A DNA stretch of 64,000 nucleotides from Lineus longissimus (taxonomy: Eukaryota; Nemertea; Pilidiophora; Heteronemertea; Lineidae). Position 1 is the first letter of the stretch, and the number at the start of each line of letters is the position of its first letter. Below are positions 24,673 through 35,960 of the stretch, one piece after another. The stretch spans positions 4,896,001 through 4,960,000 of the forward strand of contig NC_088317.1 of assembly GCF_910592395.1 (NCBI RefSeq), given 5' to 3'. A program made the position numbers and the translations under genes. The notes beneath the pieces are model-generated. The model did no database searches and had not been told where the DNA came from. It saw only the letters and a program-made list of their open reading frames with translations.

Positions 24673-26830
24673 CAATTGCATGACATTTACATTACATGTA
24701 GTTCGACCACGAATCTGATAAATCTGCCTTTCCTATTGTTCCTTCCTTCTCTATATTCCACACCACCATGATCAGTCGCACATTCCGGGTCCCCGTCAGG
24801 CACCAAGCCCCATCTATCTCGTTGCTCAACCAACCCACGTCCCCAATCGCCCATCTAACCACAGCTTTCACGGTCACCGACTCCATCGTCTTATCCATGT
24901 TTGTCAATATTTCTCAGCCACAGAAACAGCAAATATCACACACCAGAGAGCCGCCTAAGTGCGAATTAATAGCTTTAATGTCTTAGTGGCTTAGCGAGGC
25001 AGATCAATGCGACAAGACGAGACACGTAAGACAAATGTTTGAGTTAATGCGACAAGGTTAGTGATGTTTTTATTATCTTGCTGAGGCGATTGGGCGATCG
25101 GTCTTTAGCTTCTTAGATGGCTGCTGAATGTCAATTGTCTTTCACGGGAACTGATCTACTGCGAAGGGTCGGGAACGCACCAGCGTGGCAGTATCGTCAA
25201 GTCGTTCTGCTGATCCAATGTGCATCCCGCCCTTCCACCACACACGCCATGAATAAGCTAGAAATACATCTCACAGGCAGTTGTCTCCATCAGCCTAGTC
25301 AAGTGACAACTTGAAGGGAGACTACATAGGCAGGAGCCAAGTAGGTCAAGTCACCAACAGTGTTGCATTATACAATATGTAGTTATTTTGTCCAGACTTT
25401 CGAAATACTCATGAGTATACTCTCTTAGAAATAACGGTTTTTGAACTTACCTGTACAATGGTTATTCGGCAAACACAGATATGTACCCCGCAGAGGCTTT
25501 TCAGCAAAAAAAGTCTAAAAGCTCTTTCACAGTATCAAAAGCCATTTAGGATTTTCCTTTTCCGACAAACCTTTACGGGGTTCATATTTATATTGGCTGG
25601 AAAACCGTTTTAGAAGCTGAAAAACCTTTATATCCAAGAGTTTTCTTTCAACGAGAATTAATTTCAAGATCCCGGTTCTATAAATATTAGCCGTATGCAT
25701 GTAGCCTCCGCCGGGCGAAACGCGTTTTATCTTGATTGCGTGTAAAACCCGACATGAACTTACCAGGATACACCATGAGAAAAAAATGAGTTGTGCCTGT
25801 GATATGCACGCCCCAATAGCAATACCGGAAGAGCGATGCTGATATCCGGGATGGTTGATAAAAGAATGGGCATTGTCTACCAAAGCGAGCCATGGTGGCA
25901 GCGTTTTCCAGGTGGAAGGTGAAATGTTCTCTATGACTTTCTGGAGTCAGGATTGGGCATCTACTACTTTTCCAGAATAAGGCAGGTTTCGCAAGCCTTA
26001 CGAAGGATGACATACGAAGGTCTGTGGTGTCATCATGCACTCTCTGGTGACGTATTGCACGATTCTTCCGAGATAAACCTCCGCCAAAAACATAGAGCAA
26101 CTATTTCATATTCTGACCTCCATTTATTTTGAAAAAAACCCATATACAGTGCACTCGGAATACAGATGAATAGTGGGAAACGATTTGAGTTGCCCTACCT
26201 TACCAGTTACGGATCCTCGTATTCTGAAATCGGTATGCGGCTGAAAATAGAAAATGCGAAGGGCTTTTTAATTTTCATTCTGGTATAATGATGTATCACA
26301 ATAGGTTTCAAGTCTCTCTAATGGTCTATCTGCAAAGGAATTGTAATATTAAAGGGGGTCTACATAGGCAATGGTCAGGTGGGCCAGATTATGTTTCACG
26401 AGGTAGCTCATAGGTGTCGTTATCTCACAGTACAACCGGCTCTATTCACGATTGTGAATATATGTACATGTATGCGGTTTATCACTGATTCAAATTGAAC
26501 CCAGTTCCACGGACACCTAAGCCCCTCTGAGATCGCCTACCTGTAAGGCGGGTATTCGACGTTTTGGAGTAAGATGCTTTATTCTGGAGGTCATCAATTT
26601 GACCACCGAGATCCTGCCGATATTGTCCCTTAGAGTACTTGTTTCATCGTGACATTGACGTCGAATATGAAAGTGTTAATTCATTTATTCAATATTCGAT
26701 ATTGAAATCCGCGTCGCACTAATCCCAGAAAATACCCTGACGAATCTCGTCGGCTTTTCTCACCTAATTACAACGTATGCTACGTTGAAATCGGCTTGTC
26801 ATCTTGGTGCAAAAGATCTGGACACATTTA
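24673..26830. other. Unique non-coding sequence, no gene seen
   Basis: Two long minus-strand frames (25527-25883 and 25687-26100; the latter begins LYVFGGG) have no consistent family match. Two short related segments at about 25312-25345 and 26352-26385 share GGG(A/T)(G/C)TACATAGGC-type words with 19633, which may mark a small dispersed repeat. Frames immediately upstream of the actin fragment (24692-24986) do not continue the actin similarity. Confidence 0.35.
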
Positions 26831-26990
26831 ATCAATCGGTGTTAACAGTAACATTGGTGTTAAATCTTATACACAGCTACTGTAAGTGAAAAACACTGAA
26901 AAAGATAACACTTAGCTAAGCTAACGCTGGCGTTAAGTCATAACGCTACTTAATGAAACTTACTGCAAAAGATACTCATCATGACAAAGG
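26831..26990 (+). mobile_element. Dispersed fold-back repeat R2, copy 1
   Basis: It aligns with the better-preserved copy at 61118-61253. Shared, collinear words are TCAATCGG(T/C)GTTA, AACA/GTTGG(T/C)GTTA, GATAAC(A/G)CTTAGCT and TAACGCTG. The sequence is full of GTTA/TAAC inverted motifs, giving strong self-complementarity. There is no coding capacity. It is best explained as a short non-autonomous DNA element or fold-back repeat. Confidence 0.5.
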
Positions 26991-28440
26991 CACCTCTAGT
27001 GGACGCCTCATCATGGCAGTATGCTGCATGTTTCTAAAATGTGTTAACATTACTGTTTACAGTAGGAGTTTTGAAAGACCAGGTTATTTTACCAAGAAAA
27101 AGCTTGAAATACCAAGTTGACAACCAAGAAAGGTGAACAGTGCATGTAGCCTTTCAGAGAGTACTTAAGTTTGTTACAGAATGCCTCTTCATATCGCTTG
27201 GGTTTATATTTTTATCTCTGACCTTCCTGAAGGTCTAAAGGCAATCAACATTTTTTAGCTTTCGCCGAAATAGTTCCAATGATTCCAGAGCTTTTCGGCG
27301 ATAGTTTTACTGGACAACCAACAAAAGTAAACAATTATTGTTCTAAACTACGATATGTATTGCTAGTTAGTGGGCGGTGGCAGGTAGGCCCCACGGCACT
27401 TACCATATCCCAAAAAAAGGAACGCATCAATTCAAACATATACTATAATAGATAACCGATAATAGACAAATAAAAATATTCAGAGGCGAGAAAAGATTAT
27501 CGTGAAATTTTTCAATTTTCGTGATTGTTCTTTTAAAGCGTTTTTATGAAAGATTTTTAACAAAGGTTGATTCTGGTATGAAATTGTTTGTTTTGTCCGT
27601 GCCCTCCCTAAAACAATGATTGCTTTGCTCATGATCTGTTCCTTTGTCTATAATGTCAACGCTAACTTCTCATAAAAACATTATTGGTTTAGAGAAAGTT
27701 TTCCCGATGTTGTTTTTATGTTCTACAAGCAGTGAGTGGTTGTGCCTTACAACTGAGATTTTTCTGAGCATTTTTACAAAAGAATATCATTGTTATTCTA
27801 GATTGAGTCATAAAACATAACACAATGCAGTTATATTCAACATTGCCTACCGCATGTGATTAGGCCTACGTATTATTGAGAACAAAGCAGAAACTACATG
27901 TATTTGTTGACGCGCTGCACAATGTACTTTACATGCATTCCCATTAATGCATAAGTGCATTCCAATGTACACACGATGTACATTTTTTGCACTGATGAAC
28001 AAATGCTTTCCAATCTTTTTCATGGGAGCTGCTTTGCATGTCAGTTACATTCCACATCCTTCCAATTGAATAGAGTGCAATGTACTTTAGCTACATGTAG
28101 GCTTATGAGTTATTGTTACTATGCCGCAATGACTAAGGCCTAGCCCTTGAAATAAGCTGGTATTTCCCTCAAGAGGTGCCGCTCGCAACATTCATGAGGT
28201 TGGACATCCTGGGGATTCAAGGTTTTTTCACACCTACGTACGAGTACCTACATGTACGTTATATGCAAGCTTGAAATACCGCGAGGCAAAGCGTATTTAA
28301 AAACACCAGTTATATGAGGATGGAAGTTGGAGGGAACCAGGCCTGTAATTTCACGTTCCAGCCTGAAATTACTCAAATTCTAAGTGGCGATTGCCTAACG
28401 TAATTTTGCCCCTTACGTGCAACCCGCACTTAAGGTGATT
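26991..28440. other. Unique AT-rich non-coding sequence, no gene seen
   Basis: An imperfect inverted pair around TTTCGCCGAAA and CTTTTCGGCG lies at about 27255-27305. Three TACATGTA octamers cluster at 27895, 28092 and 28249, among several TGTACATT/AATGTAC words. No coding signal is present. Confidence 0.4.
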
Positions 28441-28550
28441 CAGGCCTAACCCAATACACAGTCTATTGTCCTTAATTCTCACGGTTCTACTGTCGTATTA
28501 TAGGGTTGGCGGGGCAAATCTTGATTGCATGGACCCCACGAAAGCTGAAC
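28441..28550 (-). mobile_element. Dispersed repeat R1, copy B (partial)
   Basis: This copy carries the R1 words ACACAGTCTATTGTC, GGTTCTACTGTC, TATAGGGTTGG and CAAATCTTGAT...ATGGACCCCACG in the same order as copy C at 53409. It lacks the AAACAAAGCCTGCT block seen in A, C and D, so it has an internal deletion. Orientation is opposite to copies A and D. Confidence 0.6.
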
Positions 28551-29859
28551 TGAAGTAATGGCGATGATTTGCCTTTCATTTAGAGCCTCATCTGACAGCA
28601 GTCAACGCCACGCGAATGGTTCAAGCGGGTGATTAAACTTTCTTTTCTGCCAGGCAGACGCATACCCATTTATACAAATTACACATTTGAGTAAACGGTC
28701 ATAAATACCAGATATTGTGCGTGTAAAAATATGTCTGCGGAAATGTATTTGCTAAAATGCAACACCTGCAAAATATTAAAACTGAACTAAGCAGTTGGAA
28801 ACATTTTTAGTAGAATTACAAATATGCCGTACGGTGTTGCATCAAGAACTAACGTTTGATTTTCTTTTAGTTTACGTTTTATCAGAATTACTGCATAGCC
28901 CGGAGGCTGGAAAACTGTTCGTATTTATTTGCCCCTTTTGCTAGACTTATTCCTGAGCGGGGAAAGAAGCGGTTTAAACCACTGGATGTACTTTTACCAA
29001 TGCGCTCAGCTCAACTCGCGATTACTGATGACGCTTTTTCTAAGCCAAACTAATTCATGGAAATATACTTGACGAGTACATTTTTGTAAATTCATTATTT
29101 GCTAGCGCCTCGGGGTACATTACTGGAAATTAGTTTGGCGGCAGGATGATCATTTTTAGAAAGTTCCACACCATTTAGGCGTATAAACCAGCCGGAGGCT
29201 TCAAAAAGATTGTTTTTCCCACATTGTCGTTTTTATCCTATTTCATTCAGCTTGAGCAAAGAGACAGGGCCTACTGAGCCATGATGATGAATTCACGGGA
29301 GGCTGGGCGGCAGAATTAATGTCAACATATTCTAATTGCAGCTACATAGGTAAGGGAACGTCCCTGACTATTCCGTGTATATTTACCCTTGCAATAGGTG
29401 ATATCAAAAAATCATTACTTCAAATCAATGAGTTTTTGGTGATATGAGTAAAGGATAAAAAAATGCCTTTACTGAACATTTCATGTTCATTTACACATTC
29501 ACCAGATATTTTGCCATTTTGAGCATGGTGAAATGGACAATAGGACCATCCCTTTCTAATACAAGTTAAGAACCACCGCAAAACGGCCCGATGGGTTCCA
29601 AGCTTTTACAGGATGACTATAGAAACTAAGGTTTGCTTCAGGGTTGGACCATTCTTATTATTGTCTGTAATTATTTAGACAAAAAAAAACACTGCTTTAC
29701 CTCATCTGGTGATATTCTGCATTTTGTTTCGAGCAAAATATGCTGGTTAACCACAATGGTCATATACAATGACCACTAATCTCTAGATAGGATCCAGGGC
29801 GTCTGTAGCTTTTAAAGACATCGGCCGTCCGTGGCCGCTGGAGATTTAGGCCTTACGCC
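28551..29859. other. Unique non-coding sequence, no gene seen
   Basis: The sequence is AT-rich with no repeats above background and no recognisable frame. GC-richer patches near 28560-28640 and 29100-29300 have no distinctive feature. Confidence 0.4.
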
Positions 29860-30340
29860 AGCTTGACGTTAATCCTTTCTCGGACAAAGCGCGGCCACAC
29901 TACACCACCATTAGGGTCGAGCTCAGGTGTAACTCTCTTCTCGGGGCCACCTCCATCAATCAAATTTCCCCACCACACAGCCAGTGTTGCTCTCATTAAA
30001 ATATCTTCTTTCCCACTCAGCGCGCGTGCGGGTTTGAAATTTAATTGATAAATCTCTCTCGAGGCCCAGGTATTGTCCCAATACGGCCGAAAGCGCTACA
30101 CTAATTAACAAATCCTTTCAGAGTCTCATTATCGGTTGAAAGAAATGACTATTTTCCACCGCGACGTATAAGGTTTTATAAATAAATCCCCTGGCCTAAT
30201 ATATTACGACGTCCCTCGTGAAAATTAAAATACGCATTTCGGGATTGAATTCTTGGCGGTGGCGAAAACCAATTTTATTATTACCCGCCTCAGCGGGAGC
30301 GAAGGGGATTTAACCCTATTTCATCTCACTTTGCGACTGA
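29860..30340. promoter_or_regulatory. Candidate cis-regulatory block
   Basis: These about 480 bp are single-copy and GC-balanced. They contain many homeodomain-type cores (TAATTA/ATTAAA), AATCAA and GATAAA words and CpG-containing motifs, and are free of simple repeats. That texture differs from the flanks and matches conserved non-coding blocks near developmental genes. No single diagnostic motif is present, so this is a low-confidence prediction. Confidence 0.2.
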
Positions 30341-30702
30341 CAATTCTGGTTTAAACCGCAGCCTGTGACGGAGTTTTGATGCCATTGTGCAAAGGCCTGG
30401 TGTAGCTGCAGCGGTTGCCGCCGCTGCAAAACTATACTCGGCTACAGCGGGCATTTCTGGTAATTCGAATTACCCAACAGCGCGGTTGGTCAGATGCGGA
30501 ACTAACATCAAAAGACGCTTGTCAACTATCTCATATCTGCAACAGTCTCATCCTCAAATATGTGAGAGGTGGAGAAAAAGATACATCCAAAAGAAGAAAC
30601 AACCACTGATGGCCTATCATCCATTTTTTACATCTACCGTACGTGATCGATTTGCGTTTTGGCACCTGACTGTAGAATGACCTGCCTTGAATAATAAGGG
30701 CC

Positions 30703-30873
30703 TCTGATGACCCACATGAAAGTTGTTTCGTGGGGGTCGATGTTATTAAGATTTGCCTTGATGACCCTTTGATAAGATAGTAGTAGGGGTTTAGGCCTTG
30801 GTGCGAGCGGGCTTTGTTTGAAGACAGTACACCGTGGGCCGGGCCTAAATTTGCTCCACTGCGAGGAAGGGGC
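30703..30873 (+). mobile_element. Dispersed repeat R1, copy D
   Basis: This is the clearest R1 copy. It starts near GATGACCCACATGAAAG, continues through GGGGGTCGATGTTATTAAG, GATGACCCTTTGATAAGA and GCGAGCGGGCTTTGTTTGAA, and ends at CTCCACTGCGAGGAAGGGG. It is collinear with copy A in the same orientation. A minus-strand open frame (30531-30875) crosses it but is not conserved in the other copies, so it is not a gene. Confidence 0.7.
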
Positions 30874-33800
30874 ATTTTATCTTTTGAGGTCTTTAGTATT
30901 GCTTTGATGTACGTTGTAAATGTGTGTTTGTTTTAAAAAGCCATTGAGAAATCTTTTTTAATAATGGCACATGAAACAATATTAATTGATAACAATGTTT
31001 AATACGTCGATTTAATTTACCCAATACACAATCCCATGATTTCACTGTTGAATCAAGGGCATTGCCTCTGCAACCCAAATCCCAAAACGTGCAGGTATTT
31101 TCCAACATTTGTTTTAGGTCCACAATGCTCAATTGTGGTGTTCATTTATGGGATTTTTTCCGTGTACATTACAGCGGTCATTGAGGCCACTATCGAGTAT
31201 CGGGGTCTCCCAAGTCCGTGCAAATAAATCTCCAATATTCCCATTCAGTTAATGTTTGTCCACATTGATTTTGGCGGCAGGCCTATCAAAACGAAAAATG
31301 GGGCAATCCAGTTCATTTTTGGTGTATCTTGCCTAAAAATGTGCCTAAATGATGCGAAAAAGCACAGATACGATTTTTAGCAATATCATATTTATACATC
31401 AAATAAACTATAAGGTTATCATAGCTAGTTCCACTTAGAAAATATTATGATATTTGGCGATGGGCCTATGATTTTGGGTCACATTGGTGCTTGTTGCTGT
31501 GAGCTAGAGTCTTAGCTCTTCTTCATGGTGAAATACTACATTAGTATGCGTGTACACATTCATGCAGTTGATAGTGTGGACACGACAGGTTATAAAAAGT
31601 ACGAAATCGGATCGAAAAACAAAAGTGTTTTGTATATATGCCATATTTTCGTGACATATATCTTTTCTAGCTTGGGAAACGCCATCTTGATCACCAAGGT
31701 TTTTGTATTTAATCAAGATTTAAAAGGTTACATCTATATTCTATGTTTAAAGGGAGAATAAGACCATGAGGGTCAGGATAGGGGCAACTATAGTTGCCAT
31801 CACTACATCATGTATCTATGATTTCAAGAAGCCAGGCGGAGATATTTACCCATCGACCATCGATCTCTTGAAATTTCAATGTGTAATGGTCTCAAATATT
31901 TAAAATATTTATTCAACATATTACAGCTGATGTCTTAAAGGGACAACATCGGCGTGGGACTTAGGTGGCAGGACGATAATTCATGTACCCCAAGTCGCCA
32001 TCATGCGGTGCCAAATGTACCGTCATATTGTGCTATGACCTCCGCTTGTGTTGCGAGCAAGGCAATTTTATTTTAAATATAAACTTGTAAATTTTGGGTA
32101 GGCCTACGGGTACATTCCGTTCCTACACCGTCTAGATGTATTACAGCGTAATGATTTTTCGAGAAGTCACGGTCCAGCTGGAAGCCATTTCAGTACATGA
32201 AAACACAACATATCTCACGCAGTATACCTGACGCTTTAAATGACTGGCGAAAAAACGCATGATTTGTCATGTACATTGTCACACCTGCACCTTCTGCAAG
32301 TTTGCACTATATGATGTATGTGGACCAAGAAAACACAACCATCTGCATTCCAAATCGCCTCCGGGTAAACAGACAGGTTCAATCGGTTCGTGGGTTTAAT
32401 CCAGTGGACATCAATCGAACATCGATATTGTCTGTCCAGTGTGAAATCTCGCTGGTACGGTGAAGTATAGTGGATTGTATTTTATCAGTGTTTTAATGGT
32501 ATTTTGCGCATTGCATCGTGGCTTTGGTATGGAGAGTTGGCGACGAAAGGTTTCGTCCAGGGAAAGGTTTTTTTATAGCCGATGAAAGTGTTGTCACATG
32601 TCCATGTCTGAAAATGGCCCACTCTGGAAACAGCACGATTATCCCTCCCCAAACGTCTGATATTATATCATTACTCGAACCTGGTCCAACTAATGAATTT
32701 CTAGACGACATCGTGATTCTGCCACGGACTGGCGGGGTTTAATCATGGGATTGCAAGAGACGTCCTGCAGGGAGGCATCCCGGCAGAATAATTGGACTGA
32801 GTGTATTGCGTGTGATAGCACGTTATTTAGATCCAAGGACGGTCTGATCCAGGCCAAGGAAGAGCTGGAAGTTGTTCATTGTCCTTGGTTTTGCCAACGA
32901 TGATCAGATACAATAGAACATTTATTTGGAAGATTCTGATTTGGCTTAGTTCCACTCAGATGAGGAGTACAATGTTAAAAGTGCACAGTTCTTGCTCACG
33001 ACCTAAGGCTGTTTACTACAAATAATGCCATACTTGATGATTGTTGGACTCTTTCCTGATGCTTGCCAGATTAACACCTATGGCGCACAGTGTACAATTA
33101 GTCTAAAGCGTCCACAAACTTTTCATTTTCAAAAAATACCATAATATGAGAGTAGGTTTGCATCAAGAACATCCAAAAATGATTTCCCAACCAAACATCA
33201 TTCAGTGGGACTATCTTTCTTCTTGGACCCCAGAAACGAGTCCGACAAATGATGCCTTCAATGCAGTAAACATCACTCCTTCCCCCAACCTACCATGCCC
33301 CTTAATTGTCGATCACATGCGCAAATTTATTCATTAAATTGGGCGGAGACGTGCACAACCCAGATCGGTTTGGGATAGTTCCAGTCCCGTTTATAAATAT
33401 TTAATCTGAGAGTAAGGAACTCGCCGTTCGATACCCTGGCCAGCCAGGCGTGATCATAGGTTGGAGCAGACGATACTATAGATTGGCGGGAAAGTACACG
33501 TGTTTCTGACAGGCAGTTTTTGCTTTTCCCGTGCCGTATTAAGTTTTTACGCATCTTCAGCTCGCAGAGAGTTACGCTATTGTCCGGGTTTTTTCACCGT
33601 GGTCTGTGTGACAGGGAAAGCTGATAAAGGTCCTGGCGCAGTCGGATTGGGAACCGATTCCCGATCCCGATGATAATCGAGACTCACGCCATCAGCAGAG
33701 ATGATTGAGAAAGCTGCTATGATATTCAGACGCCGCCATCGGACGCCAACATCAGCATGGCATGGTGCTCAAACTTATTTGCAGCACAGAAGACTTGTGT

Positions 33801-34070
33801 GTACAAGTCCGTGTATATGCATTCAGTAGGCCTAAAGATTATATAAATACAGAGTTGGTATTTATGTAAAAATTTTTCGGTACCAAGAATGTGATCCATC
33901 TTTAAACGGCATGAGCATATCTTTTTAAATACATTTGACATGAATGAACTTTTAAAACACATTAGGCGAGAAAGTCACTAGAAACTTCTAAAGCGCATTT
34001 GGCATCGACTTATCAGCAATTCGTTTATAGTTACGTCGCCTACATGTACATGACGTATACTTAAGTTGGC
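30874..34070. other. Unique non-coding sequence, no gene seen
   Basis: This is about 3.2 kb of mostly AT-rich DNA. A 74-residue plus-strand frame at 32518-32742 begins at GTG, has no recognised domain and overlaps an equally long minus-strand frame. TAGGCCTA occurs at 32099 and 33827. No repeats or transposon ends were noted. Confidence 0.4.
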
Positions 34071-34165
34071 ATCAGCCAATCAAAAGCTGCATTTCTTATC
34101 AACCAATCAGAAATCTGCCTGCAACTATATTTTGCATCAACTAATCAGGAATTGGTTTATCAACA
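34071..34165. repeat. Three degenerate CCAATCA-containing short repeats
   Basis: (A/C)ATCA(G/A)CCAATCA-type words occur at about 34071, 34098 and 34134. The third reads CTAATCA and is followed by an inverted ATTGG. They may be a cluster of CCAAT boxes or a decayed short tandem repeat. A TACATGTA lies just upstream at 34041. Confidence 0.3.
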
Positions 34166-35040
34166 ACATCACCTGCCATCAAGAGTAACTCATTCTGCTA
34201 GACTTTAATTTGGAGTTGATACTTTTTGATGCCGAACAAGCATTATAAACCTACACGAAACGTTGTTATTGTCGGTGAGTCATAAACTCCTACATCTTCT
34301 ATCGATTCCAACCGTGTTTAAATTGGTGTCGATCGAACGTTGGCAGCCCTCCAGCAATTATAAACTGCTAACCAATTATTCAACGTCAAAAACGATGCAA
34401 AATTCGACATTTTTTGTAAATTATTGCTTTTCGAACAGAAATATACTAGTCTATTTCGGCAATCCGCAATGTTGTAAAGGGTCATGGTGTATAACTTTTT
34501 CGAATTTTGAAAAGTGCTGAGATTAGATATGTTTTTTTAAGAAGTTAACTGGAAGAGCAAAGTTTCGGATTGATGCATTCATACCAATGACCGAATCACT
34601 CAAAAGTAACGACAATAACAACAACTGATTCGACTCCTTCACGACCCTGACATGACCTTGACATTGACCTAAGATGGCTGAGTCAAAAGTGATGCAATAC
34701 TCTTCCAAGTCCTTTTAGATTGAGGCAACGCACTGGGCTATGATACAAACCGATAAATAATTTGATATCAATTATATTATCAATCGTAAACAATTTGAAG
34801 GATTCTCAATGATCTTAAATGTAAAAAATATGCAATGATGAAAGATGAAAGATGAGCAGGCCTCAAGGCCTTAATCGCAATTGAGTAAATCGCCGGTAAC
34901 CATGACACTAATATTTATGTCATATCGATATATCAATTTTCGACATCAAATGTTTTATTTTGATGCCAATGATTGCAGGAATGATGATTCTCAAATAAAC
35001 TTGGTTCACACAGAAATACAGAAATACAATATATATTTAT
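34166..35040. other. Unique AT-rich non-coding sequence, no gene seen
   Basis: The only points of note are stacked TGACC/TTGACC words at about 34645-34670 and a short GATGAAAGATGA run near 34840. No coding signal is present. Confidence 0.4.
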
Positions 35041-35296
35041 TGTATTTGATCGAAAGGTATCTTTCAATTAAAAAGAACCAACAGTTGCTTATGTAATGCA
35101 TGAATATTAAATTCTAATTTCCACTTCATTTTTTGAGAAGCCGTGTAAACTTACAAACGGCTGTCTTCTGTATTTGATCGAAAGGTATCTTTCAATTAAA
35201 AAGAACCAACAGTTGCTTATGTAATGCATGAATATTAAATTCTAATTTCCACTTCATTTTTTGAGAAGCCGTGTAAACTTACAAACGGCTGTCTTC
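35041..35296. repeat. Exact tandem duplication, 128-bp unit, two copies
   Basis: Positions 35041-35168 and 35169-35296 are identical at all 128 positions on direct comparison. Both start TGTATTTGATCGAAAGG and end ACAAACGGCTGTCTTC. Identity this complete, in a window where other duplications are diverged, means a very recent event, a segregating length polymorphism or an assembly artefact. There is no coding content beyond chance frames. Confidence 0.95.
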
Positions 35297-35639
35297 TCCA
35301 GAATAAGAGTTTCATCCTATTGTGTGTTTAAAATCTTTTGGGAACTCGCAACGCTATACTTTTGTTTGCTCAATTCTGAGTTCCTTGAGAGGTAGCTATA
35401 TGTGGATTCCTTTGTCGGTATATTTTGATGCAAGTGCAGATGTAGAACTTTGCACAGGGTTTATGCTATTGAATTGCAAGGTATGACACTTAAAAGTATC
35501 TCCTCTAAAGTCACTGATTCTAGTCAGTTTATGGGAAAAAGTGACTCCTCAACGCATGACTCTAAGCAATAATGCGTAAAACCGAAATAAATGTCCGATA
35601 AAATATATCCGAGCTGGCATTCTAAAGCAGCGATTTTAA
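35297..35639. other. Unique non-coding sequence, no gene seen
   Basis: Short spacer between the duplication and the candidate regulatory block. No feature was recognised. Confidence 0.4.
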
Positions 35640-35960
35640 GTCTTCTTAAAGGCTCCAAACAACGTTAATTATCGCAAATACGCTCCAAGCGGTCGCATTA
35701 TTGTGGTTTCTTTTCGCGCCACCGTGCTTCATCTCCCGCCTTTTAATGGCTTCCCTCTCATCGATGCCGCTTACGCTAAAACAATTATCGCTTGTGATAA
35801 AAACAATTGAGCTGATCTCGCGCTTGCTCGCGGCGGTGCATTTTATTCGAGACTTTGATGGGCGATAATGCTATCTTGGCTTGATTTATTTATTTATAAG
35901 CGCGGTAAAACAATCGGAGGTGTCGACAGATCGGATGACAATTCGCCCAGGGCTGCGCGG
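35640..35960. promoter_or_regulatory. Candidate enhancer with three AAAACAAT (Sox-type) sites
   Basis: The word AAAACAAT, containing the Sox core AACAAT, occurs at 35778-35785, 35800-35807 and 35907-35914. AATTATCGC occurs twice (about 35668 and 35782), and there are further GATAA, TTAAT and GCGCC words. The block is single-copy, GC-balanced and bounded by AT-rich sequence. Clustering of one site type with homeodomain/GATA-like cores is typical of developmental enhancers, but conservation is untested. Confidence 0.3.

Noticed and set aside
24256-24681. Intact 141-residue minus-strand protein
   Set aside because: The frame is one of several crossing the actin relic. The actin similarity switches frame within it, so it is not a gene.
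26040-26100. Kelch repeat (LYVFGGG at the start of a minus-strand frame)
   Set aside because: A single short motif. The rest of the 137-residue frame lacks the aromatic and glycine pattern of further kelch blades.
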